64,000 bases of DNA from Cellvibrio mixtus subsp. mixtus J3-8. Lineage in GTDB: Bacteria > Pseudomonadota > Gammaproteobacteria > Pseudomonadales > Cellvibrionaceae. Below are positions 52,699 to 62,800 of this stretch, piece after piece (position 1 is the stretch's first letter; the number at the start of each line of letters is the position of its first letter). Under the pieces are notes generated by a model, which ran no database searches, had not been told where the DNA came from, and was given only the letters and a program-made list of their open reading frames with translations. The stretch covers positions 170,541-234,540 of the forward strand of contig NZ_KN266212.1 of the NCBI RefSeq assembly GCF_000766945.1, in the 5' to 3' direction. The translations under genes and the position numbers were made by a program.

Positions 52699-54153
52699 TT
52701 AATCAATATTGGGTGCAGTTTGTTGGTGGAAGTTAGTGGCTTGCTGGAATTGATGCGCTGCATTTAACAGTTGTGATTCCGCAAAGAAATTACCAATCAA
52801 TTGCAATCCCACAGGTTTGTTATCCACCAAACCACACGGAATAGATAAGCCTGGCAAGCCTGCCAGGTTGGTGGCGATGGTGTAGATATCCTCCAGGTAC
52901 ATTGCAACCGGGTCTTTGGTTTTTGAGCCAAATTGGAATGCGGGTGATGGCGAAGTCGGGCCAATGATTACATCCACATTTTGGAAGGCATCGACAAAAT
53001 CCTGCTTGATCAAGCGGCGGATTTTTTGTGCTTTGCTGTAATAAGCATCGTAATAACCAGCCGACAATGCATAAGTACCAACGAGGATACGACGCTTCAC
53101 TTCCGCCCCAAAACCTTCACTGCGCGAACGCATATAAAGGTCATTTAAATCTTTTGGGTTTTCGCAGCGATGACCGTAACGCACCCCATCAAAACGCGAC
53201 AGGTTGGCAGAACATTCTGCCGGAGCAATAACGTAGTATGCAGGTACTGCGAGATGCGTATGCGGCAAGCTGACACTGTGAATCGTTGCGCCGAGGCTTT
53301 CGTAAACTTTAATTGCCGATTCAACATGCGCAGCCGTTTGCGGATTCAAACCTTCGCCGAAATATTCTTTGGGTACGCCGATGCGCAAACCATTTAAGGG
53401 TTTGTTTAAATCAGCGGTGTAATCCGGTACATCGCGCTCAACACAAGTTGAATCTTTTGCATCGTAGCTCGCCATATCGTTTAACAAAATCGCGGCATCT
53501 TCTGCGGTTCGCGATAAAATTCCCGCCTGGTCCAGGCTTGACGCAAACGCAATCATGCCCCAGCGCGATACGCGGCCATAGGTTGGTTTAATACCGGTTA
53601 ATCCGCACAATGCGGCGGGTTGACGAATTGATCCGCCGGTATCCGATGCGGTTGCAGCCGGTGCCAGGTGCGCAGCAACGGCTGCAGCAGAGCCACCGGA
53701 AGATCCGCCGGGAACACAATCAATTGCCCATGGGTTTTTTACCGGGCCGTAATAACTTGTTTCGTTTGATGAACCCATTGCGAATTCATCCATATTGGTT
53801 TTACCCAGCATCACCACGCCGGAATCCAAATAATTATCGACGATAGTTGCGTTGTAAGGCGCGATAAAATTATCGAGCATTTTTGAACCGCAGCTGGTGC
53901 GCACACCGGTAGTACAAAAAATATCTTTGTGCGCGATAGGCACACCGCACAGTGCGGGCTGGTTTCCGTCTGCAAGGCGTCTATCCGCTGCTTTTGCTTG
54001 CGCTAATGCCAATTCAGGCGTGACAGTAATATAACTGTTGTAGGTTTTATCCAGACGCGCAATGCGCTCCAGATAATGTTGCGTTACTTCGGTGCTGGAA
54101 AAGTCTTTGTTGCGCAGACCTTTTACCAGCTCGGCAATGGTGAATTGATGCAT
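52699..54153 (-). CDS. gatA: Asp-tRNA(Asn)/Glu-tRNA(Gln) amidotransferase subunit A
   Basis: 484 residues, amidase signature family. The catalytic triad Lys-Ser(cis)-Ser is seen: Lys in [20 protein letters not shown], cis-Ser in [20 protein letters not shown], and nucleophile Ser in [16 protein letters not shown]. GatA hydrolyses glutamine and supplies ammonia to GatB through a channel. [20 protein letters not shown] and [19 protein letters not shown] are typical of GatA. Between gatC and gatA there are about 200 bp that include a long-armed palindromic element, an unusual gap for this operon. The ATG at 54153 has only a weak ribosome binding site. Confidence 0.97.
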   Translation of the reverse strand: MHQFTIAELVKGLRNKDFSSTEVTQHYLERIARLDKTYNSYITVTPELALAQAKAADRRLADGNQPALCGVPIAHKDIFCTTGVRTSCGSKMLDNFIAPYNATIVDNYLDSGVVMLGKTNMDEFAMGSSNETSYYGPVKNPWAIDCVPGGSSGGSAAAVAAHLAPAATASDTGGSIRQPAALCGLTGIKPTYGRVSRWGMIAFASSLDQAGILSRTAEDAAILLNDMASYDAKDSTCVERDVPDYTADLNKPLNGLRIGVPKEYFGEGLNPQTAAHVESAIKVYESLGATIHSVSLPHTHLAVPAYYVIAPAECSANLSRFDGVRYGHRCENPKDLNDLYMRSRSEGFGAEVKRRILVGTYALSAGYYDAYYSKAQKIRRLIKQDFVDAFQNVDVIIGPTSPSPAFQFGSKTKDPVAMYLEDIYTIATNLAGLPGLSIPCGLVDNKPVGLQLIGNFFAESQLLNAAHQFQQATNFHQQTAPNID

Positions 54154-54221
54154 TGCGAATATCCTGATTTTAATCGGCGAGTTTTCGCCATTTTTTAAAT
54201 TGAATTTGCGGAGATCTCTGG

Positions 54222-54327
54222 AGAAAAAGCAGTGATAGTTTTCAAGGCTATCGGAGACAAGGATGTCGACGATAAACCTCCAGGGATGGATTTACGGCGT
54301 GTCTTGAAAACTATCACTTCTTTTTCT
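54222..54327. repeat. Long-armed palindromic intergenic element, copy 3
   Basis: 25-bp arms with one mismatch (left 54222-54246, right 54303-54327; GTGATAGTTTTCAAG is the perfect inner part). Inside are a dyad GACAAGGATGTC and, next to the right arm, the core CCTCCAGGGATGGATTTACG then GCGTGTC. It lies between gatC and gatA. Confidence 0.88.
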
Positions 54328-54351
54328 GGCACAGTGTTAATGCCCAATCAC

Positions 54352-54639
54352 TTATTCAATAACCTGCGGAACCAGATACAAACCATCTTGCACAGCAGGC
54401 GCGATGGACTGGAACATTTCGCGCTGATTCGCTTCAGTCACCACATCGGCGCGCAAACGTTGTACCGCATCCAGCGGGTGCGCCATGGGCAATACGCCAT
54501 CGGTATTGACGGCTTGCAATTGATCAACCAGAGCCAGCACATCGGAAATACTTTTCGCCGCCTCATCGGCAGCCTCATCGGAAATCTGGATACGCGCCAA
54601 TTTGGATAGCTTGGCGATATCGGAACGGTCAACAGCCAT
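54352..54639 (-). CDS. gatC: Asp-tRNA(Asn)/Glu-tRNA(Gln) amidotransferase subunit C
   Basis: 95 residues from ATG 54639, with GGAG 7-8 nt upstream. GatC is a small scaffold that wraps GatA and holds the GatA-GatB complex. MAVDRSDIAKLSKLARIQIS and the later VLALVDQLQAVNTDGVLPMA, HPLDAVQRLRADVVTE match the family. It is the first gene of gatCAB and is divergent from mreB, as in Pseudomonas. The palindromic element after it may separate its transcript level from that of gatA and gatB. Confidence 0.95.
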   Translation of the reverse strand: MAVDRSDIAKLSKLARIQISDEAADEAAKSISDVLALVDQLQAVNTDGVLPMAHPLDAVQRLRADVVTEANQREMFQSIAPAVQDGLYLVPQVIE

Positions 54640-56116
<1,477 letters not shown>

Positions 56117-56175
56117 TAAAATGACGGGGGCGATGCGTCGCTCCCGCTCCCTGTTGGCAGGGGTTAATAACAGAC

Positions 56176-56191
56176 AGGAGATACGGCCATT
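56176..56191 (+). promoter_or_regulatory. Ribosome binding site that places the mreC start at an ATT codon
   Basis: AGGAG at 56176-56180 is 8 nt before ATT at 56189-56191. An in-frame stop at 56168-56170 excludes any start further upstream, and no ATG, GTG, TTG or CTG occurs in this frame before TTG 56237. Confidence 0.65.
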
Positions 56192-57112
56192 AAACCGCTC
56201 TTTGCCCGAGGCTCATCTGCGACCAGTCGCGCCTTCTTGTTCATTGTGATCATGATGGTGCTGGTGGTGGTCGGCCTCTATACCGACAAACTTGAACCGC
56301 TGCGTGAAAAGCTGGCGCAACTGGTTACTCCCTTTTATCAAATTACCAATGTTCCTACCCGCGTTAATGATTGGCGCAAAGATACGTTTGTATCCCAGGC
56401 TGACCTTAAAACGGAAAATGATGCACTCAAAACCGAGCTGCTAATCCATCAACGCAAACTGCAACAACTCGCATCATTGGCTGCCGAAAACGTACGTTTG
56501 CGCCAGCTGCTGAATGCCAGCCAGATGTTGCAGGATACTGTGTTGATCGCCGAGTTGATTGGCGTATCGCCCAACCCGCTCAGCCATAAAGTCATTATCA
56601 ATCGCGGCACCAAAGATGGTGCATTCAAAGGCCAGCCGGTGTTGGATGCTTTTGGCTTGATGGGGCAGGTGACCGAAGTTAGCGAAAACTCCAGTACAGT
56701 GCTGTTGATTTCTGACTCTACCCATGCGATTCCGGTACAGGTTAATCGCAATGGTGTGCGCGCAATTGCCGAAGGCACCGGCGATTTAAACAGCCTGAGT
56801 TTGCGCCACGTCTCCGCGAATACCGATATTCGCGCTGGCGATTTGCTGGTGAGCTCGGGTATGGGGGATCGCTTTCCCGTGGGTTATCCGGTGGCAGAGG
56901 TTCTTCAAGTTGTGCGCGATCCGGGCAAGGCATTTTTAACGGTAATTGCCAAGCCAATGGCGCGCCTTGACCGCAGCCGCCATTTATTGCTGGTATTTGA
57001 AAACCGCGATCGAGCCAGTGTACCCGGTGCATTAAATATTCCTGCGACAACGTCTGCTTCTTCAATATCATCCAGCAGTTCCTCTTCCAGTTCACAGGGC
57101 GGGGCACAGTAA
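56189..57112 (+). CDS. mreC: Rod shape-determining protein MreC, apparent ATT start
   Basis: About 307 residues if it starts at ATT 56189. That start gives MKPLFARGSSATSRAFLFIV, which fits the usual MreC N-terminus (MKPIFSRGPS in E. coli) and places the single membrane segment (FLFIVIMMVLVVVGLY) correctly. Starting at TTG 56237 would cut into that segment. A coiled coil follows (about 65-110: LKTENDALKTELLIHQRKLQ), then the beta-rich core (LIGVSPNPLSHKVIINRGTK, GVRAIAEGTGDLNSLSLRHV, LLVSSGMGDRFPVGYPVAEV). The C-terminus is a Ser-rich tail. MreC links MreB to PBP2 and RodA in the elongasome. Its TAA overlaps the mreD start by 1 bp. A simple ATG-to-ATT change or a sequencing error could also explain the codon. 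Confidence 0.92.
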   Translation: MKPLFARGSSATSRAFLFIVIMMVLVVVGLYTDKLEPLREKLAQLVTPFYQITNVPTRVNDWRKDTFVSQADLKTENDALKTELLIHQRKLQQLASLAAENVRLRQLLNASQMLQDTVLIAELIGVSPNPLSHKVIINRGTKDGAFKGQPVLDAFGLMGQVTEVSENSSTVLLISDSTHAIPVQVNRNGVRAIAEGTGDLNSLSLRHVSANTDIRAGDLLVSSGMGDRFPVGYPVAEVLQVVRDPGKAFLTVIAKPMARLDRSRHLLLVFENRDRASVPGALNIPATTSASSISSSSSSSSSQGGAQ

Positions 57113-57597
57113 TGCCCTCCCAGTCGCTAAACCTTTATCTCATTATCGCTCTCAGCGTATTTGTGGCGCTTGTTTTGTCAGTTTATCCGTTACCCATGGA
57201 CATGCGTTGGTGGCGGCCCGAGTTTGTATTGGTGGTGGCAATTTACTGGATGTTCTTTATGCCGCTTACCGTCAGCTTTTTCTTCCTGTGTGCATTGGGC
57301 CTGTTCCAGGATTTGCTCGAAGGTGTGCCTTTTGGCCAGCACAGTTTGGGATTGGTGATTGTGGGGTATATCTGCATCTTGTCCTACCAGCGGGTGCGCA
57401 ATTTTTCGATCTGGCGCCAGTCGGCATGGATTTTTGTATTGGTCGGTATCGCCCAACTTACCGATAACTGGGTTCAGGGTATGGCGGGACGCCCGTTGTC
57501 CGGCATCCAATTTCTTTATCCTGCGCTGACCAGTGCGCTTCTCTGGCCACCCTGTTCCTTGTGGCTGGATCGTTTGACGCATCGCCATCATCATTAG
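57112..57597 (+). CDS. mreD: Rod shape-determining protein MreD
   Basis: 161 residues, with about five membrane segments. The family pattern is SLNLYLIIALSVFVALVLSV, YPLPMDMRWWRPEFVLVVAI, LGLFQDLLEGVPFGQHSLGL and a C-terminal LYPALTSALLWPPCSLWLDR. MreD is the third inner membrane component of the elongasome with MreB and MreC. The start ATG overlaps the mreC stop. The next gene, maf, begins 97 bp downstream and has its own ribosome binding site. Confidence 0.95.
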   Translation: MPSQSLNLYLIIALSVFVALVLSVYPLPMDMRWWRPEFVLVVAIYWMFFMPLTVSFFFLCALGLFQDLLEGVPFGQHSLGLVIVGYICILSYQRVRNFSIWRQSAWIFVLVGIAQLTDNWVQGMAGRPLSGIQFLYPALTSALLWPPCSLWLDRLTHRHHH

Positions 57598-57694
57598 CGC
57601 TCCTGCAAATTGATGGCCGGCTGGGATGCCGGTTCAGGGTTTATCCATAAACAGTTTATTAAAATAATATTTTCGTGTTGGGTCAGGAGTTGTG

Positions 57695-58312
57695 ATGGTG
57701 AAGCCGGTGGTTCCCGATTTATATCTTGCCAGTCAGTCTCCCCGTCGCCGCGAGTTGTTGCAGCAGATTGGTGTGAATCATGCGGTGGTGCGCGCTTCTG
57801 TTCCGGAACAACCTGCTATTGGTGAACATGCGCTCGATTACGTCCAGCGCCTCGCCCGCGAAAAAGCCGCTGCCGGTTTTGCTGAATTACAGCGCCAGCA
57901 GTTGCCGTTAGCGCCGGTATTGGGCGCTGATACGCTGGGGCTAATCAATGGTGTGATCCTCGAAAAACCCCGCGATAAAGCGCATGCCCGCGCAATTTTG
58001 CGCCAGCTTTCCGGTCGCACCCATGAGGTGATTACTGCGGTTGCCCTGCATGGTCAATTGCATCAGGCCCAGCGCCTCGCCATTACCCGCGTGACCTTCC
58101 GCGACTTAAGTGATGCTGAAATTGATGCTTACTGGAACACCGGTGAACCACAGGATAAAGCGGGTGGTTACGGGATTCAGGGATTGGGCGCGGTATTTGT
58201 CAAAGAGATCCATGGCAGCTATTCCTGTGTGGTGGGTTTGCCGATTGAAGCAACCTGCGAGTTATTGCGCGAGTTTAATGTGCCCTGGTGGTCGGCGGGA
58301 GCTGAAGCATGA
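57695..58312 (+). CDS. maf: Maf family nucleotide pyrophosphatase
   Basis: 205 residues from ATG 57695, with AGGAG 5 nt upstream. It is a house-cleaning nucleoside triphosphate pyrophosphatase. The phosphate-binding start LYLASQSPRRRELLQQIG, the catalytic GADTLGLINGVILEKPRDKA and the C-terminal block NTGEPQDKAGGYGIQGLGAV are those of Maf/YhdE, which removes dTTP/UTP-type modified nucleotides. The GADT motif continues with Leu rather than the usual Ile/Val, a conservative change. The TGA overlaps the rng start by 4 bp (ATGA). The order mreD-maf-rng is conserved in gammaproteobacteria. Confidence 0.95.
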   Translation: MVKPVVPDLYLASQSPRRRELLQQIGVNHAVVRASVPEQPAIGEHALDYVQRLAREKAAAGFAELQRQQLPLAPVLGADTLGLINGVILEKPRDKAHARAILRQLSGRTHEVITAVALHGQLHQAQRLAITRVTFRDLSDAEIDAYWNTGEPQDKAGGYGIQGLGAVFVKEIHGSYSCVVGLPIEATCELLREFNVPWWSAGAEA

Positions 58313-59778
58313 GTGAAGAAATCCTGATCAATGTTTCCCCGGTGGAGACGCGTGTTGCCCTGGTTGAAAACGGGGTGGTGCAGGAGTTTTATATCGAGCG
58401 CAGCCACGGCGAGACTTACGTGGGCAATATCTACAAAGGCAAAGTTGTGCGGGTATTGCCCGGTATGCAGGCCGCGTTTGTCGATATCGGGCTGGAGCGC
58501 ACCGGTTTTATCCATGCCGCTGACATGATGCCCGAACCGCCGGAAGGCGAGGTGCGCCGCGCGGAAGTCCCCGATATCCGTTCCCTGGTGCGCGAAGGCC
58601 AGACGTTATTGGTGCAAGTCGCCAAAGATCCCATCAGCACCAAAGGCGCTCGCCTTACCACCCATCTCACCTTGTCGTCTCGTTATCTGGTGTATATGCC
58701 TAATGCCAATCATATTGGCGTATCCACGCGGATTGAAGATGAGCCCGAGCGCGAGCGCCTGCGCAGTGCAGTTGAAACTGCCGTTGCCGAACAGGAAATT
58801 CGCGGCGGATTTATTGTGCGCACGGTGGCGGAGGGCGCTGAAGCCGAGGCGATTGTTGCCGATATCCCGTTCCTGCTGCGCTTGTGGGAGGATTTAACGC
58901 AAAAGTTACCCGGCCTTGGCGTGCCGGCGGAACTTCATCGCGATATGCCGCTCTATCTGCGCGCCCTGCGCGATATGGCGCGGGCACCAATTGATCGGGT
59001 GCGGGTGGATTCGCGGCTGACCTACCAGCAAATGCTGGAGTTCGTGTCCAAGTATTCGCCGCAATTAATCGATTTGATCGATCTCTACAGCGGTGATCGC
59101 CCGCTGTTGGAGTTGTACGGGGTGGAAGAGGAAATCCACCGCGCCCTGGAACCGCGCGTCGCCTTGAAATCGAATGGTTATCTGATTATCGAACAGACTG
59201 AAGCCATGACCACCGTGGATGTAAACACCGGTGCGTTTGTTGGCCACCGCAATCTGGAAGAGACGATTTTCAAAACCAACCTGGAGGCGGCAACTGCCAT
59301 TGCGCGGCAACTGCGGTTGCGCAACCTGGGGGGCATTATCATCCTCGATTTTATCGATATGAAAGACCCTGAGCACCAACGCCAGGTGTTGCGGACGCTG
59401 GAAAAGGCACTGGAAAAAGACCATGCCAAAACGCGGATCACTGGTGTGTCTGAGCTCGGCCTGGTGGAAATGGCGCGCAAGCGGACGCGGGAATCCCTGG
59501 AGCAAATGCTGTGCGAGCCTTGCCCGGTATGCCAGGGGCGGGGGCAAGTTAAATCGGCGGAGACGGTGTGCTACGAAATTTTTCGTGAAATCCTGCGCAT
59601 GGCGCGCACTTACGATAATGAAAAGTTTTTGGTGCTGGCGTCGCAACTGGTGGTTGATCGTTTGCTTGATGAAGAGGCTGCTTATGTGGCAGATCTGGAA
59701 GCATTCATCCGGCGCACCATTGAGTTCCGGGTTGAGGCGCTCTTTCATCAAGAGCAGTACGACATTGTGTTAGTTTAA
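58309..59778 (+). CDS. rng: Ribonuclease G
   Basis: 489 residues, RNase E/G family, without the long C-terminal scaffold of RNase E. An N-terminal S1 domain (about 35-125: GNIYKGKVVRVLPGMQAAFV, DIGLERTGFIHAADMM) precedes the RNase H-like and DNase I-like catalytic parts. The Mg-binding Asp residues are in TTVDVNTGAFVG and IILDFIDMKDPEH. The Zn-link is CEPCPVCQGRG (Cys-x2-Cys). It matures 16S rRNA 5' ends and degrades some mRNAs. It overlaps maf and is 25 bp before yhdP, so the operon continues. Confidence 0.97.
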   Translation: MSEEILINVSPVETRVALVENGVVQEFYIERSHGETYVGNIYKGKVVRVLPGMQAAFVDIGLERTGFIHAADMMPEPPEGEVRRAEVPDIRSLVREGQTLLVQVAKDPISTKGARLTTHLTLSSRYLVYMPNANHIGVSTRIEDEPERERLRSAVETAVAEQEIRGGFIVRTVAEGAEAEAIVADIPFLLRLWEDLTQKLPGLGVPAELHRDMPLYLRALRDMARAPIDRVRVDSRLTYQQMLEFVSKYSPQLIDLIDLYSGDRPLLELYGVEEEIHRALEPRVALKSNGYLIIEQTEAMTTVDVNTGAFVGHRNLEETIFKTNLEAATAIARQLRLRNLGGIIILDFIDMKDPEHQRQVLRTLEKALEKDHAKTRITGVSELGLVEMARKRTRESLEQMLCEPCPVCQGRGQVKSAETVCYEIFREILRMARTYDNEKFLVLASQLVVDRLLDEEAAYVADLEAFIRRTIEFRVEALFHQEQYDIVLV

Positions 59779-59803
59779 TTTTTTCCGGAAGCCCTGAAGG
59801 TAC

Positions 59804-62800
59804 ATGAGTCGCGCATTTCGCAAATTGGTTAAATGGTGCTACCTGCTGGCCGCCATCGCCCTGATTTTATTGGCGGTGCTGGTGCAGTCCGGGCGCAGTT
59901 TTTCCCATTTGCTGGGTGACTACAACCAAAGCATTGCGAATTACTTTTCGTCACGCCTGAATGCGCAAGTCAGCATTGGTCAGATTGAATCCGAATGGGC
60001 GGGGTTGAAGCCCAGCCTGGTGGTGCAGGACTTCACGATCAAAAGCCAGGATAACCAGCCGATTATTGCCTTGAAGCAAGCGCGGTTACGCCTGGATATG
60101 CTTGAATCCCTGCTCAATTTCAGTCCGGTCTGGAGCAATTTAATCCTAAATCAGGTGGACATGAGTTTTGTCCAGACTGAAGACGGTTTTTGGGAGGTTC
60201 CCGGTTTACCGCGCAAGGCGAAACCGGAAAGTGATGCCGGTGTTCAAATCGATGCGTTGATCGATATGTTGCTGTTATCCGGTCGCATCGAATTCCAGCG
60301 CAGCCATCTCAGCTTTACCTTCAATTCCGGCCACCAAATGACGTTGGACTCTCCTTATCTGTTGATGGAAAACGCTGACGGGTTTCACCGGCTATCGCTG
60401 CAAATTGATGTGGATGAACAGCCGCGCACCGTTTACCTGGTGGCCGAAGGCAAGGGTGACCCACGCGACCAGCAGCATTTCCATAGCAAAGGTTATTTGC
60501 AACTGAATCGCTTCCCTACCAGCGAGCCCATCGCCGCTGCCAGCGCCTTTTTACTTGGCGGAAAATCGGCTTTGCAGGGTGAAGGGCAGGTGGATGCGAA
60601 TATCTGGTTTGAAACCCGCAAAGGTGCAAACGGCGAAAGTGGCAGGGGCTACGACCTGGTAGGAAGCCTCGGGGTCCAGCGTTTGGCTGTGCCATTTGGT
60701 GAGCGCCATGTGGCGCTGGATGATTTCGCGACCGAAATTACCGGTTTCTGGCTGCCCGGCGGCGAATGGCGTTTGGGTTTGCAGCAAATCAATGCATCGA
60801 TGAAAGATGAGCAGATTACCGGTTTGAATGTGGCCGCAACTTCCGCCGGCTTCCAGCAGCCGGTGAAAGTAAGCCTGGATAACCTCGATCTGGCGCGTTT
60901 CAACAGTATCCTCAACGATGCGGGTGTGTTGGGCGAAGGGCGTTTGCGCGAGGTGTTACAGACGCTTAACCCACGCGGCCAGTTGCGCAATGTGCAATTG
61001 ACCTTGCCGGTGAAAAACCCCAAAGAGTGGCAAGTGCGTGCCAATCTCGACCAGGTGGCGGTAAATCCCTGGCAAGGTGTTCCCGGATTAGTGGGGGTGG
61101 ATGGTTATGTGCAAGCAGGACAAGCGGGTGGTTTTGTTGATATCGATTCCCGCCGCGGATTCTCCATGCATTACTCGCCTACCTACACTGCGCCTATGGT
61201 ATACGACACTGCCAAAGGCCAGGTTGCCTGGCATTTGCAACCGGAAAAAAACCAGATCTACGTCAACAGCGGCCTGCTGGAGTTTCGCCAGGGTGAAGAG
61301 GTTGCTCGCGGATATATGTGGCTGGGGTTACCCTGGAAGCGCAATACCGGTGATGTCGATTTGTTTTTACAAATTGGCGGCAAGCAACTCAATGCCAGCC
61401 TCTATAAAAAATATACACCCGCCACGGTTCCGGCTTCGCTGGCCGATTGGTTGAATAAAAGTATCGGGCTGGAAAATCCTGGTAAAGCGAGTGAAGCGGG
61501 ATTTTTATATCGCGGCACACTCAATACCAAAAATACGATGGCGCGTACTTTCCAGTTGTACCTGGACTTGCAACAGGCTGCACTTGCCTATCATCCCGGC
61601 TGGCCTGCACTGACTAATATGGATGGGCGCCTGCTGGTTAGTGATGCCCATATCGCGGCCAGCGTTGCTGCGGCCAAAGTGTTTGATAGCAAGGTCGAAC
61701 ATGCCGAGGTTCGCGTAAGCCCGCGCGCCGGGAATGCCGGCTCGCTTTTGCAGGTAAAAGGGCTAATAGCAGGCCAGGCGAGCGATGGTATCCGTGTGCT
61801 GCGCGAAGGCGAAATGCGCAAATACATGGGGTCCAGCCTGGATTCATGGAGTATGCAAGGCGATATGGTGGCGCGCCTTGATCTGGATATCCCCATTGGC
61901 ACCGGCGAGAAAAACGCGAAAGACCATCGCCAACAGGTAGATGTTGACCTTAAATCCCCCTTGTTTGAATTACAGAACCTGAATCTAAGTGTGACGGACC
62001 TCAGTGGTCACATCAGTTACAACAGTGAGGCGGGTGTAAGCAGCGAGCAATTGCGCGGGCAAGTATTTGACCAACCGCTGGAAGCCCAGCTCAGCACACA
62101 GAAGCAGGATGGTTACAGCAAGACGCTGATTAGCCTGGGTGGTGCGGTTGATGCGCGCCAGCTGGCCTTTTGGAGCAAGCGCCCGGAAGTTTTATTTATG
62201 CAGGGAACCTTGCCCTATAAAGCGATGGTGGAGCTCAACCATCGCCCGCGCGCCGATGTTGCTCCACCGGAGCTCAGCCCGGAGGCGATAGATGTCAAAA
62301 CCGAAACGCCCGCGGAGTTTGCCAGCAAGGCGTTTGCTACCATCACGGTGACCAGCGATTTGCAAGGCGTTACTGCGGACTTGCCTGCGCCCTATGGCAA
62401 GGCGGGTATGGCTGGCAGACCCCTGGTATTCCAGTATTGGTTGCAGGAAACCCAATCCCAGATTCACCTGGCCTATGGCGAAAATGTCCAGGCGCTGCTG
62501 CGCATGGATCGTCGTAACAACAACCTTCTGGCTGCCAATATTGCCCTGGGGGCCGATGCTCACTTGAGCGATAAACCCGAGTTTGTTGTGTCCGGTTTTG
62601 TTCCCGATGTGGATCTGGATCAATGGAAAGCTGTGCAAGCGCGCTATCAGGCCTATGTAGACCAACTGACATCAGTGGTGGTTAACCCGCTCAGGCATCC
62701 CTCCACTCCCCGGGAAGTGGAAGAGTTATTGGCTGCTGAATCCGAAGCGGTGGGACGTATAGGTGGTTTGCCATTCAGGACTGACCTGGTGATTGGCCGC

